A DNA stretch of 46,534 nucleotides, taken from positions 1 to 46,534 of the forward strand of contig JALZVT010000019.1 of assembly GCA_023300545.1 (NCBI GenBank), given 5' to 3'. Below, one piece after another: positions 15,387 to 24,173 of the stretch; the first letter of the stretch is position 1, and each line of letters starts with the position of its first letter. Both the position numbers and the translations under genes were made by a program. The notes under the pieces are model-generated. The model was given only the letters and a program-made list of their open reading frames with translations. It did not search any database and was not told where the DNA came from. This DNA comes from Pseudomonadales bacterium (GTDB lineage: Bacteria > Pseudomonadota > Gammaproteobacteria > Pseudomonadales > Azotimanducaceae).

Positions 15387-16512
15387 CGCCGCCAAACGGC
15401 TGCATAGCAGCCCACACTTGGGCGTGTTTTACGTCACTGGCGGCGGCAATTCTTTGTGCAACGACTTGCTCGCCGTACCAGGGGCGTCTGCCACCGTGCT
15501 GGAAGCTTCTGTGCCCTACGCTGAGAGCGCATTAGCCGATCGACTCGGAGGCACACCCGACCAGGCCTGCAGCGCAGATACAGCGCGTGCACTGGCGATG
15601 GCAGCATGGCAACGGGCACGTAAACTAGCGTCCGATACCGCCATCAACGAGCTGTTTGGCTTCGGCTGCACGGCAGCGCTGGCAACCAATCGGGCAAAAC
15701 GCGGCGAGCATCGCGCGCACCTGGCGGTACAAACCATTAGTGCTACGGCGACGCTGAACGTTGTGTTCGATAAGGGCGACAACGGCATGGGTGACCGCGG
15801 AGTCGAAGATGCCGAAATCACGGCTCTTGCCATGGGTTTACTCGAAACAATGCTAAGCGTGCCTCTCAAGGCCCCCAGTATTCGCGCCACCAGCATTACC
15901 GACAAACAGATCGAACCCGCAGCTCCTCAATGGGCCCGGTTGCTCAGTAGAGAGTCTCTGGCCGAATCCAACCCGCCACTCTCAGTCTCCAACGCGCCAG
16001 CCAGTCCAATACTGGCCAAAGTTCTGTTCCCGGGTTCGTTTAACCCACTGCACCGCGGGCATCTGGCCATGGCAGAGCACGCCAGCCAAACATTGGGGCA
16101 GGCCGTTGCCTTTGAAATCTGTATCGACAACGTCGATAAACCAGCCCTCGGTTATCACGACCTGCAGAAACGCTCGGTACAGTTTGTCGACCACACGCTG
16201 TGGCTGACGCGCCTGCCAACCTTCATCGAAAAAGCGCGCCAGTTCCCGCAAGCCGTGTTTGTTGTCGGTATCGATACGCTGACCCGAATCGGCATGGCAC
16301 GCTATTATGCGAGCAACGCTGAAATGCATAAGGCGTTTGCTGAATTTGCGCAACTGGGCAACCGCTTTCTTGTGTTTGGGCGTGAAAGCAAAGGAGCGTT
16401 TTTAACCCTGACAAACAGCGAGGTTCCCGACGCGCTTCGCGCTCTATGCGATGAAGTCGGCGAGCGAGATTTTAGAATCGATCTGTCATCGAGTGAACTG
16501 CGAAATACCTAG
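15367..16512 (+). CDS. CinA-like domain fused to a nicotinate-nucleotide-adenylyltransferase-like domain
   Basis: A 381-residue two-domain protein. Residues about 15-165 resemble the CinA C-terminal (PncC, NMN amidohydrolase) fold: TGGG, the LLAVPGAS block and GFGCTAALATNRAKRGEHRAH. The usual E-S-x-T-G-G reads F-Y-V-T-G-G, and the Lys of the YSNxxK motif is Leu56, so the two residues expected for amidase chemistry appear lost. Residues about 217-381 are a nucleotidyltransferase with the HxGH-type motif GSFNPLHRGH (223-232) and the closing SSSELR motif (374-379), as in NMNAT. The linker is 50 residues. It overlaps the hydrolase gene and ends 5 bp before the convergent MATE stop. A link to NAD or another nucleotide pathway is inferred only. 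Confidence 0.8.
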   Translation: MTSWTTDAAKRLHSSPHLGVFYVTGGGNSLCNDLLAVPGASATVLEASVPYAESALADRLGGTPDQACSADTARALAMAAWQRARKLASDTAINELFGFGCTAALATNRAKRGEHRAHLAVQTISATATLNVVFDKGDNGMGDRGVEDAEITALAMGLLETMLSVPLKAPSIRATSITDKQIEPAAPQWARLLSRESLAESNPPLSVSNAPASPILAKVLFPGSFNPLHRGHLAMAEHASQTLGQAVAFEICIDNVDKPALGYHDLQKRSVQFVDHTLWLTRLPTFIEKARQFPQAVFVVGIDTLTRIGMARYYASNAEMHKAFAEFAQLGNRFLVFGRESKGAFLTLTNSEVPDALRALCDEVGERDFRIDLSSSELRNT

Positions 16513-16517
16513 TCTGT

Positions 16518-17945
16518 TTAGACCGTTGCAGGCACCCGAACAAGCGTTTTCCAGCGACCGTTCTTAAACCGCCAGACCAGCATGATCGCTTTAAGTACGT
16601 AGTCGCCTACCAGGCTTGCGTAGACCCAGAATACTGGCAGCTCCATCCACGTAAAGAGTGCTGCCAACCCGCAGCGCATGATGATCAGCCCAAGGAAGGT
16701 CGCGATCAGCGGGAACCGGGTATCGCCCGCGCCACGAAGCGCACCACCGATGGAAAATTCAACTGCCATCAGCGGCATCATTGCACCAAGCAGCGACACA
16801 AACTGAACTGTATAACGGATCGTTTCTTCGTCGTCACCAATGAACATTTGTGCCAGTGGCTGGGCGTTAAACAACACAATCAAGCCCAGCAACCCCATAA
16901 GCAGCACGGCGTAGCCCATGGCACGCCAACCGCTGCGTGCGGCACCTTCCGGATCGTTGGCGCCAAGGTTCTGTCCGACCAGAGTCGAACCCGCAATCGA
17001 AAATCCGAACCCAACGGTCATACACACCATCAGCATCGTGACGCCAATATTGTAGGCGGCAAATGCTGCGGTACCGTAGTACCGACCGATGATGATCAGA
17101 AATACAAAAAAGCCGAGTTGAAACACCAGCTGTTCAACGCCAGCCGGTAAACCAATCTCAAGCAGCCGCTTCAAACGCTCACGCCGCCACCAGCCCCCTT
17201 TTGAGTACTTGAGCTCAAAACGTTGGGACATCCACAAACCCAGCAACAACAGAGCGCCAACGCTGAAGGCCACTCCAGCTGCAACCGCCGCGCCCGCGAC
17301 ACCCATCTGCGGAAAGCCGAACTTGCCAAACACTAAAACGTAGAGCAGCGGGATGTTTAGCGCGTTCACAACCGCCCCAACCATCAGCGGCGACCAGGCA
17401 TCACCAGTAGCTCTCAGGCTGGCGGCGAGAATAAAGTTAACGGCAAAAGCCAGGTTGAAAAAACTCAGCCAGCGAATGTTCGCAGCTGCAAGGTCGAGCG
17501 TGGCTTCATCCAGCCCAAACAGTCCAGCAATGGGCCGGGCCAAGAACACGCCAACCAGCATGGCAGCGAGCGAGAATGCACCACCAAGAACAAGGCTTGC
17601 CATGGTTACCCGGCTGGCTTCGCGATAATCTCCAGCGCCCCAAGCTCGGGCTACCAACGCGGTCGTACCCGCAGTAATGGCGAGCAATATGGCCTGCAGG
17701 GCAAAGAACACCCGCTGGCCAGCTCCAATGGCTGCCAGAGCAGACGAGCCTAGCTCGCCCACAAACAATGTCTGGACCACGCCGACAATGGTGTAGAGCA
17801 GGTTTCCCAAGATAGACGGGAACGCCAGTTGCATGATGGTGGGTCGTTCGTCCGCGGCAGAATCCGCGACCACATCCCCGCCGTCCACATCAATTGATGC
17901 CGACTCCGCTGAATCGCTCGGATCTGTTGGCTCGTCGGTGCTCAA
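16518..17945 (-). CDS. MATE-family multidrug/Na+ efflux transporter
   Basis: A 475-residue inner-membrane protein with about 12 hydrophobic helices arranged as two six-helix halves; QLAFPSILGNLLYTIVGVVQ (first half) and LKRLLEIGLPAGVEQLVFQL (second half) are the paired family signatures. MATE proteins export cationic drugs or metabolites against Na+ or H+. An acidic N-terminal extension of about 35 residues precedes the first helix; it may be cytoplasmic or reflect an over-long start. The stop is 5 bp from that of the convergent upstream gene, leaving no room for a conventional terminator. Confidence 0.92.
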   Translation of the reverse strand: MSTDEPTDPSDSAESASIDVDGGDVVADSAADERPTIMQLAFPSILGNLLYTIVGVVQTLFVGELGSSALAAIGAGQRVFFALQAILLAITAGTTALVARAWGAGDYREASRVTMASLVLGGAFSLAAMLVGVFLARPIAGLFGLDEATLDLAAANIRWLSFFNLAFAVNFILAASLRATGDAWSPLMVGAVVNALNIPLLYVLVFGKFGFPQMGVAGAAVAAGVAFSVGALLLLGLWMSQRFELKYSKGGWWRRERLKRLLEIGLPAGVEQLVFQLGFFVFLIIIGRYYGTAAFAAYNIGVTMLMVCMTVGFGFSIAGSTLVGQNLGANDPEGAARSGWRAMGYAVLLMGLLGLIVLFNAQPLAQMFIGDDEETIRYTVQFVSLLGAMMPLMAVEFSIGGALRGAGDTRFPLIATFLGLIIMRCGLAALFTWMELPVFWVYASLVGDYVLKAIMLVWRFKNGRWKTLVRVPATV

Positions 17946-18118
17946 TTAACTTCCACTGTCATTACCTACCCACGATCCATCATTCCGCGAGTGCGGGGGA
18001 CTGGAAGGCAGCGCACCATCATGCCTGAGTCGGCGACAGCATCCGAGTCTCAAAGCCAAATCTGGATTAGAATCTGGGTTTTGTCGGGCCTCTGCCTGAC
18101 CCAACGCTGGGGAGCGAT

Positions 18119-18991
18119 ATGAAATTAGGGAAATTAGGTGTTTGGTATTTTACCGAGACCATGGCGGCAACGGCCGCTGCAGAAACCGCTGAGCGTATCG
18201 AATCGCTGGGATATTCGGCCCTGTGGATTCCTGAAACCGTGGGTCGTCACCCACTAGCCCACGCGGCCTGGTTGCTCGCAAATACCAAGACACTAAATAT
18301 CGCCACTGGCATCGCCAACATCTACAACCGCGAACCGGGCGTCACGGTTGCCGCTCAGCACACGCTGGCAGAGCAATCGGGCGACCGCTTCCTACTGGGC
18401 ATGGGTGTCTCACACGCCCCGCTGGTCGAAGGCGTGCGCGGCCTGACGTATGGAAAACCCGTCGCCACCATGCGTAAGTACCTAGAAGGCATGAACAACT
18501 CAATCTATGTCGGACCCAAGGCAGAAGAAGCGCCAAAGCGCGTGATCGCCGCGCTCGGCCCACGCATGCTCGAGCTGGCGCGAGACATGTGTACAGGCGC
18601 CCACCCCTACTTTTCCTCGCCTGACCACACGGTAATGGCGAGAGAAATTCTCGGGCCTGAGGCCTGGCTGTGCGTCGAGCAAAAAGTGATCTTTGAAACC
18701 GACGCTGCAAAAGCAAGAGATCTAGCTCGCGAGAATGCCAAAACGTACATCGGCCTACCGAACTACCGAAACAATTGGCTACGCATGGGCCTGACAGAGG
18801 CCGACTTCGAAAACGGCGGCTCTGACAAGTTTGTCGATACCACCTACGCCTGGGGTACCCAGCAGCAGATTCAAAAGCGCCTCGATGAACACTTCCAGGC
18901 GGGTGCAAGCCACGTCTGCGTCCAACCGGTGAATCCCAACGGCATTCCCGGCGACCTGCACTGGCACGCACTCGAAGAGCTTGCATCATGA
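18119..18991 (+). CDS. Luciferase-like (LLM-class) flavin-dependent oxidoreductase
   Basis: A 290-residue TIM-barrel protein of the bacterial-luciferase-like superfamily: LGVWYFTE at the N-terminus, SLGYSALWIPE, IATGIANIYNREP, GDRFLLGMGVSHAP and the TYGKPVATMRKYLEGM helix. The pattern is that of proteins usually annotated F420-dependent (TIGR03620-like), but F420 use cannot be told from this; reduced FMN is equally possible, and a flavin reductase gene lies 0.7 kb away. A strong GGGGAG precedes the ATG. Its stop overlaps the start of the next SDR by 4 bp (ATGA), so the two form an operon. Confidence 0.88.
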   Translation: MKLGKLGVWYFTETMAATAAAETAERIESLGYSALWIPETVGRHPLAHAAWLLANTKTLNIATGIANIYNREPGVTVAAQHTLAEQSGDRFLLGMGVSHAPLVEGVRGLTYGKPVATMRKYLEGMNNSIYVGPKAEEAPKRVIAALGPRMLELARDMCTGAHPYFSSPDHTVMAREILGPEAWLCVEQKVIFETDAAKARDLARENAKTYIGLPNYRNNWLRMGLTEADFENGGSDKFVDTTYAWGTQQQIQKRLDEHFQAGASHVCVQPVNPNGIPGDLHWHALEELAS

Positions 18992-19671
18992 ATGCACAGC
19001 CTCAGGACTTCGAAGGCAAGGTCGTCGTGGTCACTGGTGCGGCCGGCGCGCTGGGCCGAGCTGTCGTAGAAGCCTTCACCGCCCGTGGCGCACTCTGCGC
19101 CGGGCTCGATATTGTCGAATCAGCCAACATTGTGCCGTGCGACCTGTTCGATGCTGACAATTGCAAAGCCGCGATCGCTCGAGTGCTCAAAGACCAGGGG
19201 CGTATCGATGTGCTGGCGAATGTGGCCGGCGGCTTCGCAATGGGCGATCAGGTCCACACTACGCCAGCCGCAACCTGGGAATTGATGCACAAGCTCAATA
19301 CCGGATCAGTGGTGAACATGGCACAGGCCGTGGTGCCACAGATGCTGCAGCAAGGCGGCGGAAAAATTGTCAATGTCGCCGCCAGAGCGGGTTTGAAGGG
19401 CGCCGCAGCGATGGGCGCCTATGTGGCCTCAAAAAGTGCGGTCATTCGCCTCACAGAGACCATGGCAGAGGAGCTGAAAGAGCACTCTATCAACGTCAAC
19501 GCGGTGCTACCCAGCCTGATCGACACGCCAACCAACCGCGATGCAATGCCAGATGAAGACTTCTCCCGTTGGGTTAGCCCAACGAGCATTGCCAGCGTTA
19601 TGACGTTTCTGGCAAGTGTCGCCGCTGATGACATCCATGGCGCAGCCATCCCAATCGACGGCCTGAGCTAG
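18988..19671 (+). CDS. SDR-family oxidoreductase lacking the catalytic Ser
   Basis: A 227-residue classical-type short-chain dehydrogenase. The nucleotide-binding segment TGAAGALG starts at 16, the NAG-like motif is NVAGG (78-82), and YVASK gives Tyr145 and Lys149. The position 13 before the Tyr, normally Ser, is Ala132 (NVAARAG). The same loss is known in dihydropteridine-reductase-like SDRs, so catalysis through Tyr and Lys alone is possible. Asp41 in GLDIVE, at the end of the second strand, suggests NAD rather than NADP. It overlaps the LLM oxidoreductase by 4 bp and is probably co-translated. Its substrate may be that enzyme's product. Confidence 0.9.
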   Translation: MNAQPQDFEGKVVVVTGAAGALGRAVVEAFTARGALCAGLDIVESANIVPCDLFDADNCKAAIARVLKDQGRIDVLANVAGGFAMGDQVHTTPAATWELMHKLNTGSVVNMAQAVVPQMLQQGGGKIVNVAARAGLKGAAAMGAYVASKSAVIRLTETMAEELKEHSINVNAVLPSLIDTPTNRDAMPDEDFSRWVSPTSIASVMTFLASVAADDIHGAAIPIDGLS

Positions 19672-19682
19672 AACGGCGCGAA

Positions 19683-20186
19683 CTAGAGTTCCTGAAACTG
19701 GCCATATTTGCCGCGAAAAAACAGTAACGGCCCCGACGCCTCATCCAGGCGCTTGTAAGCCTTGACCCGGCCGATCGCAATCGTGTGATCGCCGGCATCG
19801 ACCTCGTTTTCGAGGGTGCATTCAACATACGCAAGGGCGTCAGCCAGAATCGGCGCTCCGGTCACTCCCGTCGACCACGCCAAATCGCTGAATTTATCAC
19901 CACCGGACTGGGCAAAGTTGTTACAAACGTCAACCTGACTGGCAAGCAGCATGTTCACGCAAAACGCGCCTGAATCACGGATCTTTGGCCAGCTGGTGCT
20001 GCCTTTGCCGGGACAAATGGCGACCAGTGGCGGGTCTAGCGACAGCGACACAAAAGATTGAGCGGCAAAACCGGCCGGTACACCATCTGGTGCGCCTGTC
20101 GCAATCACAACGCCGGTGCAAAACTGCCCCATAGTGGTTCGAAAATCTTTCTGGTCAAACTGATCGTCACTCACTGCTGTCGTCAC
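19683..20186 (-). CDS. Flavin reductase-like FMN-binding protein
   Basis: The domain (DFRTTMGQFCTGVVIATG, FAAQSFVSLSLDPPLVAICPGK, SGAFCVNML, GDHTIAIGRV) is the split-barrel flavin:NAD(P)H reductase that supplies reduced FMN to two-component monooxygenases. I take the GTG at 20186 as start, giving 167 residues, the usual length, with AAAGGCGG just upstream. Longer options run to 20303 and 20393; the last would overlap the divergent acyl-CoA dehydrogenase. It is convergent with the LLM/SDR operon (11 bp between stops) and divergent from the acyl-CoA dehydrogenase. The neighbour at 18119 is a plausible partner. Confidence 0.88.
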   Translation of the reverse strand: MTTAVSDDQFDQKDFRTTMGQFCTGVVIATGAPDGVPAGFAAQSFVSLSLDPPLVAICPGKGSTSWPKIRDSGAFCVNMLLASQVDVCNNFAQSGGDKFSDLAWSTGVTGAPILADALAYVECTLENEVDAGDHTIAIGRVKAYKRLDEASGPLLFFRGKYGQFQEL

Positions 20187-20314
20187 ACCGCCGCCTTTGT
20201 CAACACGAGCACTCAGTATACAGACTGTCGATTGGCTATCGCCTAACCGGCGTTCGCCAGGCAGCCGCGTGGTGTAAAGTTGGGGTATTGACGCCGTAAT
20301 CATCTGGAGCCCAC

Positions 20315-21508
20315 GTGACCGAATTGACCGCCTTCCGAGCCGAAACCCGGCAATGGCTGGACGCCAACTGCCCCGCTTCAATGCGCACCTCAATGCCAGA
20401 GGAAGAGACTGTCTGGGGTGGACGCCGGGCCCAATACCCTAACCCGGATGCCAAAATCTGGCTCGACAACATGGCTAGCCGCGGCTGGACCGTACCCGAT
20501 TGGCCCAAAGAGTATGGCGGTGGTGGTCTAAACCTCGACGAGCAACGGGTGCTTGCGCAGGAATTGGCCCGCATTAAGGCGCGTCCGGCTCTGCAGAGCT
20601 TTGGCATCTGGATGCTGGGTCCGGCGCTCTTGGAATACGCCTCCGAAGAGCAAAAGCAGCGCTTCTTGCCACCGATTGTTCGCGGCGAAATTCGCTGGTG
20701 TCAGGGCTACTCAGAACCCAACTACGGCTCTGACCTTGCAGGACTCCAGACCAAGGCCGAAGACCAGGGCGACAACTACATCGTGAACGGCGCAAAAATC
20801 TGGACCTCGTACGCGAATCATGCTGACTGGATATTCTGCCTGGTGCGCACCAAACCCGATGTTCCCAAACACGAAGGCATCAGTTTCCTGTTGTTTGATA
20901 TGGACTCCCCCGGGGTATCCACGACGCCCATCTCCCTGATTAGTGGTGCTTCGCCGTTTTGCCAAACCTTCTTCGACAACGTCAGCGTGCCGAAGGAAAA
21001 CCTCGTTGGCGACCTCAACAAAGGCTGGAGCATTGCCAAGCGTCTGCTGCAGCACGAACGTCAGATGATTTCGGGCATCGGCGGCAACAGCGCCTTGGGC
21101 GGCGGCAGTCGCTCACTGTCTGAACAGGCCAAAAATTATGTCGGCGAAAGCCATGGCCAAATCGACGACCCCTCTCTGCGTGGTGACGTCACTCACCACA
21201 ATATGAACGATCGTGCGTTTCAACTGACCCTCGCGCGAAGTGCGCAGGAAGCGGCATCCGGCAATGCCAATGGACATCTTGCGTCAATGTTCAAATACTA
21301 CGGCAGCGAACAAAACAAACGAAAATTCGAGCTTCTTCTGCAAACCATGGGCTCCCAGAGCGTGGGCTGGGAAGGCGACTCGTTCAACGGTGCCGAACTG
21401 AATACTACGCGCTCCTGGTTGCGATCCAAGGCAAACTCGATAGAAGGCGGCACTTCGGAAGTGCAGCTCAATGTCATTGCCAAGCGTGTACTTGGCCTGC
21501 CCGATTAA
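20315..21508 (+). CDS. Acyl-CoA dehydrogenase (SIEGGTSEVQ clade)
   Basis: A 397-residue acyl-CoA dehydrogenase. It shows WPKEYGGGG, GYSEPNYGSDLAGLQT for FAD and substrate binding, WTSYANHADW, and the C-terminal SIEGGTSEVQLNVIAKRVLGLP. As in this clade generally, Gly occupies the position of the medium-chain catalytic Glu; Glu248 in LLQHERQMI on helix G is the likely base. The start is GTG at 20315 with TGGAGC upstream. It is divergent from the flavin reductase with about 130 bp of shared promoter region. It differs clearly from the dehydrogenases at 13325 and 30697, suggesting a separate substrate such as a bulky, branched or steroid-like acyl chain. Confidence 0.92.
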   Translation: MTELTAFRAETRQWLDANCPASMRTSMPEEETVWGGRRAQYPNPDAKIWLDNMASRGWTVPDWPKEYGGGGLNLDEQRVLAQELARIKARPALQSFGIWMLGPALLEYASEEQKQRFLPPIVRGEIRWCQGYSEPNYGSDLAGLQTKAEDQGDNYIVNGAKIWTSYANHADWIFCLVRTKPDVPKHEGISFLLFDMDSPGVSTTPISLISGASPFCQTFFDNVSVPKENLVGDLNKGWSIAKRLLQHERQMISGIGGNSALGGGSRSLSEQAKNYVGESHGQIDDPSLRGDVTHHNMNDRAFQLTLARSAQEAASGNANGHLASMFKYYGSEQNKRKFELLLQTMGSQSVGWEGDSFNGAELNTTRSWLRSKANSIEGGTSEVQLNVIAKRVLGLPD

Positions 21509-21556
21509 CTAACGAGCTAATCCACAAACCCCCACTTATTTTAGCCGGAGACAAGT

Positions 21557-22150
21557 ATGGAATTTTTAATATTCGTTGGCTTCCTCGCCGCACTCGCGTT
21601 CTGGGTTGTTGCCATTTACAACAAGCTAGTGACACTAAAAAACCGCTACGAAAATGCGTTCGCGCAGATCGAGGTGCAGCTAAAGCGACGCTACGATCTG
21701 ATACCCAACCTGCTCGAAACCGCCAAGGGCTACATGGCTCACGAACGCGGCACGCTGGAAGCTGTTACCAACGCTCGTAACACAGCCATGGCTGGTTTGG
21801 CCGCAGCCAGCGCAAACCCTGGTAATCCTGCAGCTATGGCAGGACTCGCCCAGGCAGAAGGCGCATTAAGTGGTGCACTTTCGGGCCTCAACATTGCGGT
21901 CGAGGCCTACCCCGACCTGAAAGCCAGCGAAAGCATGATGCAGTTTTCTGAAGAGCTCACCAGCACAGAAAATAAAGTAGCGTTCGCGCGGCAGTCATTT
22001 AACGACCAGGTAATGGCCTACAACACCTACAAGCAGACCTTCCCACCGGTTGTGTTTGCCGACATGTTTGGCCACACCGGCGACGCAGGGCTACTAGAAT
22101 TTGAAGACTCAGCTGAAATTCAGGACGCTCCAAAGGTGTCCTTCGACTAG
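21557..22150 (+). CDS. LemA-family protein
   Basis: A 197-residue LemA protein: an N-terminal membrane anchor (about 2-20), then NKLVTLKNRYENAFAQIEVQLKRRYDLIPNLLETAKGYMAHE, the hallmark LemA helical hairpin, and a long cytoplasmic or periplasmic coiled bundle. The function of LemA is not established. GGAG lies 8 bases before the ATG. It is followed 13 bp later by an M48 peptidase, a frequent LemA partner, so the two are probably an operon and may act together in membrane-protein quality control. Confidence 0.92.
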   Translation: MEFLIFVGFLAALAFWVVAIYNKLVTLKNRYENAFAQIEVQLKRRYDLIPNLLETAKGYMAHERGTLEAVTNARNTAMAGLAAASANPGNPAAMAGLAQAEGALSGALSGLNIAVEAYPDLKASESMMQFSEELTSTENKVAFARQSFNDQVMAYNTYKQTFPPVVFADMFGHTGDAGLLEFEDSAEIQDAPKVSFD

Positions 22151-22163
22151 TTCGTAGTTATCG

Positions 22164-24167
22164 ATGGATTTTTTCGAAGCCCAGCACAACGCACGACGCA
22201 AAACCTGGCAACTTGGTGTGTTGTTTGGTTTGGCGGTTACCGTGCTTGTCGTGCTAACAAACGTGCTCGTCGCTGGCGTCTTTATGATCACCACTGGCGG
22301 TGTGGCAGCTGGCGCTGACCTAACCACCATGCTGCGCTCTGTGCCAGTTGATATCTGGCTATGGGCGTCGCTATCGGTTGTTACTGTCGTCACCCTGGCA
22401 TCGATCTACAAATACCTCATGATTCGCGGCGGCGGCCGGGCCATAGCCGAGTCGCTCGGCGGCCAACGGGTGCAAAGCAACACCACCGATCTCAAAGAGC
22501 GACGGCTACTCAACGTGGTCGAAGAGATGGCTATTGCCGCCGGTGTCAGTGTGCCGCCGGTCTATCTGATCAACGAGCCCGGTATCAACGCGTTTGCAGC
22601 CGGTTATACCCCCGACGACGCGGTGATAGGCATTACTGATGGGGCTCTCAGCTTTCTTAATCGAGAAGAACTGCAGGGCGTTATCGCCCATGAATTCAGC
22701 CACATTCTAAATGGCGACACCCGAATAAATATTCGCCTCATAGCGATTTTGTTTGGCATTCTGTTCATTGGCTTAGTTGGCAACATGTTGCTGCGTGGCT
22801 CACGCTACGGTATCGGCCGCGCCAGCTCTTCGCGGGAAGGCGGAGGAAGTGTCGCGGTTGTTCTAATTCTCGGCGCCGGGCTTGCCGTTCTGGGCTACGC
22901 CGGCACCTTCTTCGGCAACCTGATCAAGGCTGCGGTCAGCAGACAGCGTGAGTATTTGGCAGATGCAGCCGCCGTGCAGTACACCCGAAACCCACCAGGC
23001 ATCAGTGGGGCGCTGCAAAAAATTGGCGGAGCTGGCAGTCGCCTGCAAAACACTGGCGCCAGCGAAATCAGTCATATGTTCTTTGGCCAGGCCGTTAATC
23101 ACTTCATGGGCAGCATGATGTCTACCCACCCACCACTGCCAAAACGCATCAGCGCCATTGACCCAAGTTGGAACGGCCAGTTTCCCATCGACCTACAACC
23201 GTCTAGCATTTCATCTAGTGCGCTCGACACTGGCGCCAGCGGCTTTGCTGGCGGGAACTTGGCTGGCTCCCAAGGCGTCGGGCACAGTCTAGACGCCCAA
23301 TCAATCGAAGGCATCGCGGTAGAAGTAGACACTCTGCCGGCACTTGTCGGCCGCCCTGATGATCGCAGCTACCGCACCGCCGACGCTATCATCGATACCA
23401 CTCAAGCGCCTTGTTTGGATGCAGCACGCGACCCTTGTGCCGCTCATCTACTGGTTTACGCGCTTCTCCTCCACAAGCGCGACCAAGAGGGGCCTAGTCC
23501 AGCTGCCGTGCAGGCCGCAACGCTCAGCGAGCTCAAACCAGGTGAACTGGCCGATATCGCAAAGCTACATAAATTGCTGGGCAACTCAGATGACCTACAC
23601 AGACTGGCCTTGCTAGAGCTCGCGGTTCCTGCGCTTAAGCAAATGTCGCACCTCCAATACAAAACCTTTGTTGCCCGTATTATCAAGCTCATTAAAGCTG
23701 ACAAACAAATCGAACTCTTTGAGTGGGTTTTACACCGGCTTCTGATGAAAGAACTAACACCCCATTTTGAAAAGCCCCGCGCACCTAAAATACGTCACCG
23801 CAAAGTTGAACGCATTGTTGACAGCATGGCGACCCTGATTGCGGTTCTGGCGCATTACGGACACAACGACAAAAGTACACGCGAGGCAGCGTATCTTGAC
23901 GCCATGCAAGAACTTGAGTTGGCAAAAACACCGGTCCAGCCCAGCGTCGACCCAACAGACAACTTTTCAGCACTCAACAGTGCATTGGCAGAGCTGCGTG
24001 ACCTTGCACCGCTACAAAAGCCAAGAGTTCTCAAAGCCTGTGCTCGCTCTGTACTTTTCGACCATAAAATTAGTGCTGCAGAAGGCGCCTTACTGCAAGG
24101 CATATCAGCCGCCCTCGACTGCCCTCTCCCGCCCTCAGTAATCGCCAAGCCCCAGGCAGAGCACTAA
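22164..24167 (+). CDS. M48 (HtpX-like) membrane metallopeptidase with a long C-terminal extension
   Basis: A 667-residue protein. Membrane helices are predicted near 15-42, 65-86, 190-212 and 228-252. The zinc site HEFSH (His176, Glu177, His180) and the third ligand Glu263 in REYLADAAA are intact, so the peptidase should be active. The peptidase domain ends around 340, after the STHPPLPKRI block (HPP is a second M48 signature). About 320 further residues follow: a Ser/Gly-rich linker, then a mostly helical domain I do not recognise (CAAHLLVYALLLHKRD to the end) that may be cytoplasmic. E. coli HtpX is under 300 residues. It lies between lemA and ppx with short spacers. Confidence 0.9.
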   Translation: MDFFEAQHNARRKTWQLGVLFGLAVTVLVVLTNVLVAGVFMITTGGVAAGADLTTMLRSVPVDIWLWASLSVVTVVTLASIYKYLMIRGGGRAIAESLGGQRVQSNTTDLKERRLLNVVEEMAIAAGVSVPPVYLINEPGINAFAAGYTPDDAVIGITDGALSFLNREELQGVIAHEFSHILNGDTRINIRLIAILFGILFIGLVGNMLLRGSRYGIGRASSSREGGGSVAVVLILGAGLAVLGYAGTFFGNLIKAAVSRQREYLADAAAVQYTRNPPGISGALQKIGGAGSRLQNTGASEISHMFFGQAVNHFMGSMMSTHPPLPKRISAIDPSWNGQFPIDLQPSSISSSALDTGASGFAGGNLAGSQGVGHSLDAQSIEGIAVEVDTLPALVGRPDDRSYRTADAIIDTTQAPCLDAARDPCAAHLLVYALLLHKRDQEGPSPAAVQAATLSELKPGELADIAKLHKLLGNSDDLHRLALLELAVPALKQMSHLQYKTFVARIIKLIKADKQIELFEWVLHRLLMKELTPHFEKPRAPKIRHRKVERIVDSMATLIAVLAHYGHNDKSTREAAYLDAMQELELAKTPVQPSVDPTDNFSALNSALAELRDLAPLQKPRVLKACARSVLFDHKISAAEGALLQGISAALDCPLPPSVIAKPQAEH

Positions 24168-24173
24168 CTGCCA

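Noticed and set aside
18342-18989. Long minus-strand frame (215 codons) opposite the LLM oxidoreductase
   Set aside because: Arg/Ser/Gly-rich composition of a shadow frame; the plus-strand gene has clear family motifs and a strong ribosome site.
20187-20314. TACTG and CTGTATACTG words between the flavin reductase and acyl-CoA dehydrogenase as a second LexA box
   Set aside because: The half-sites are not spaced by 8 bases and do not form CTGT-N8-ACAG.
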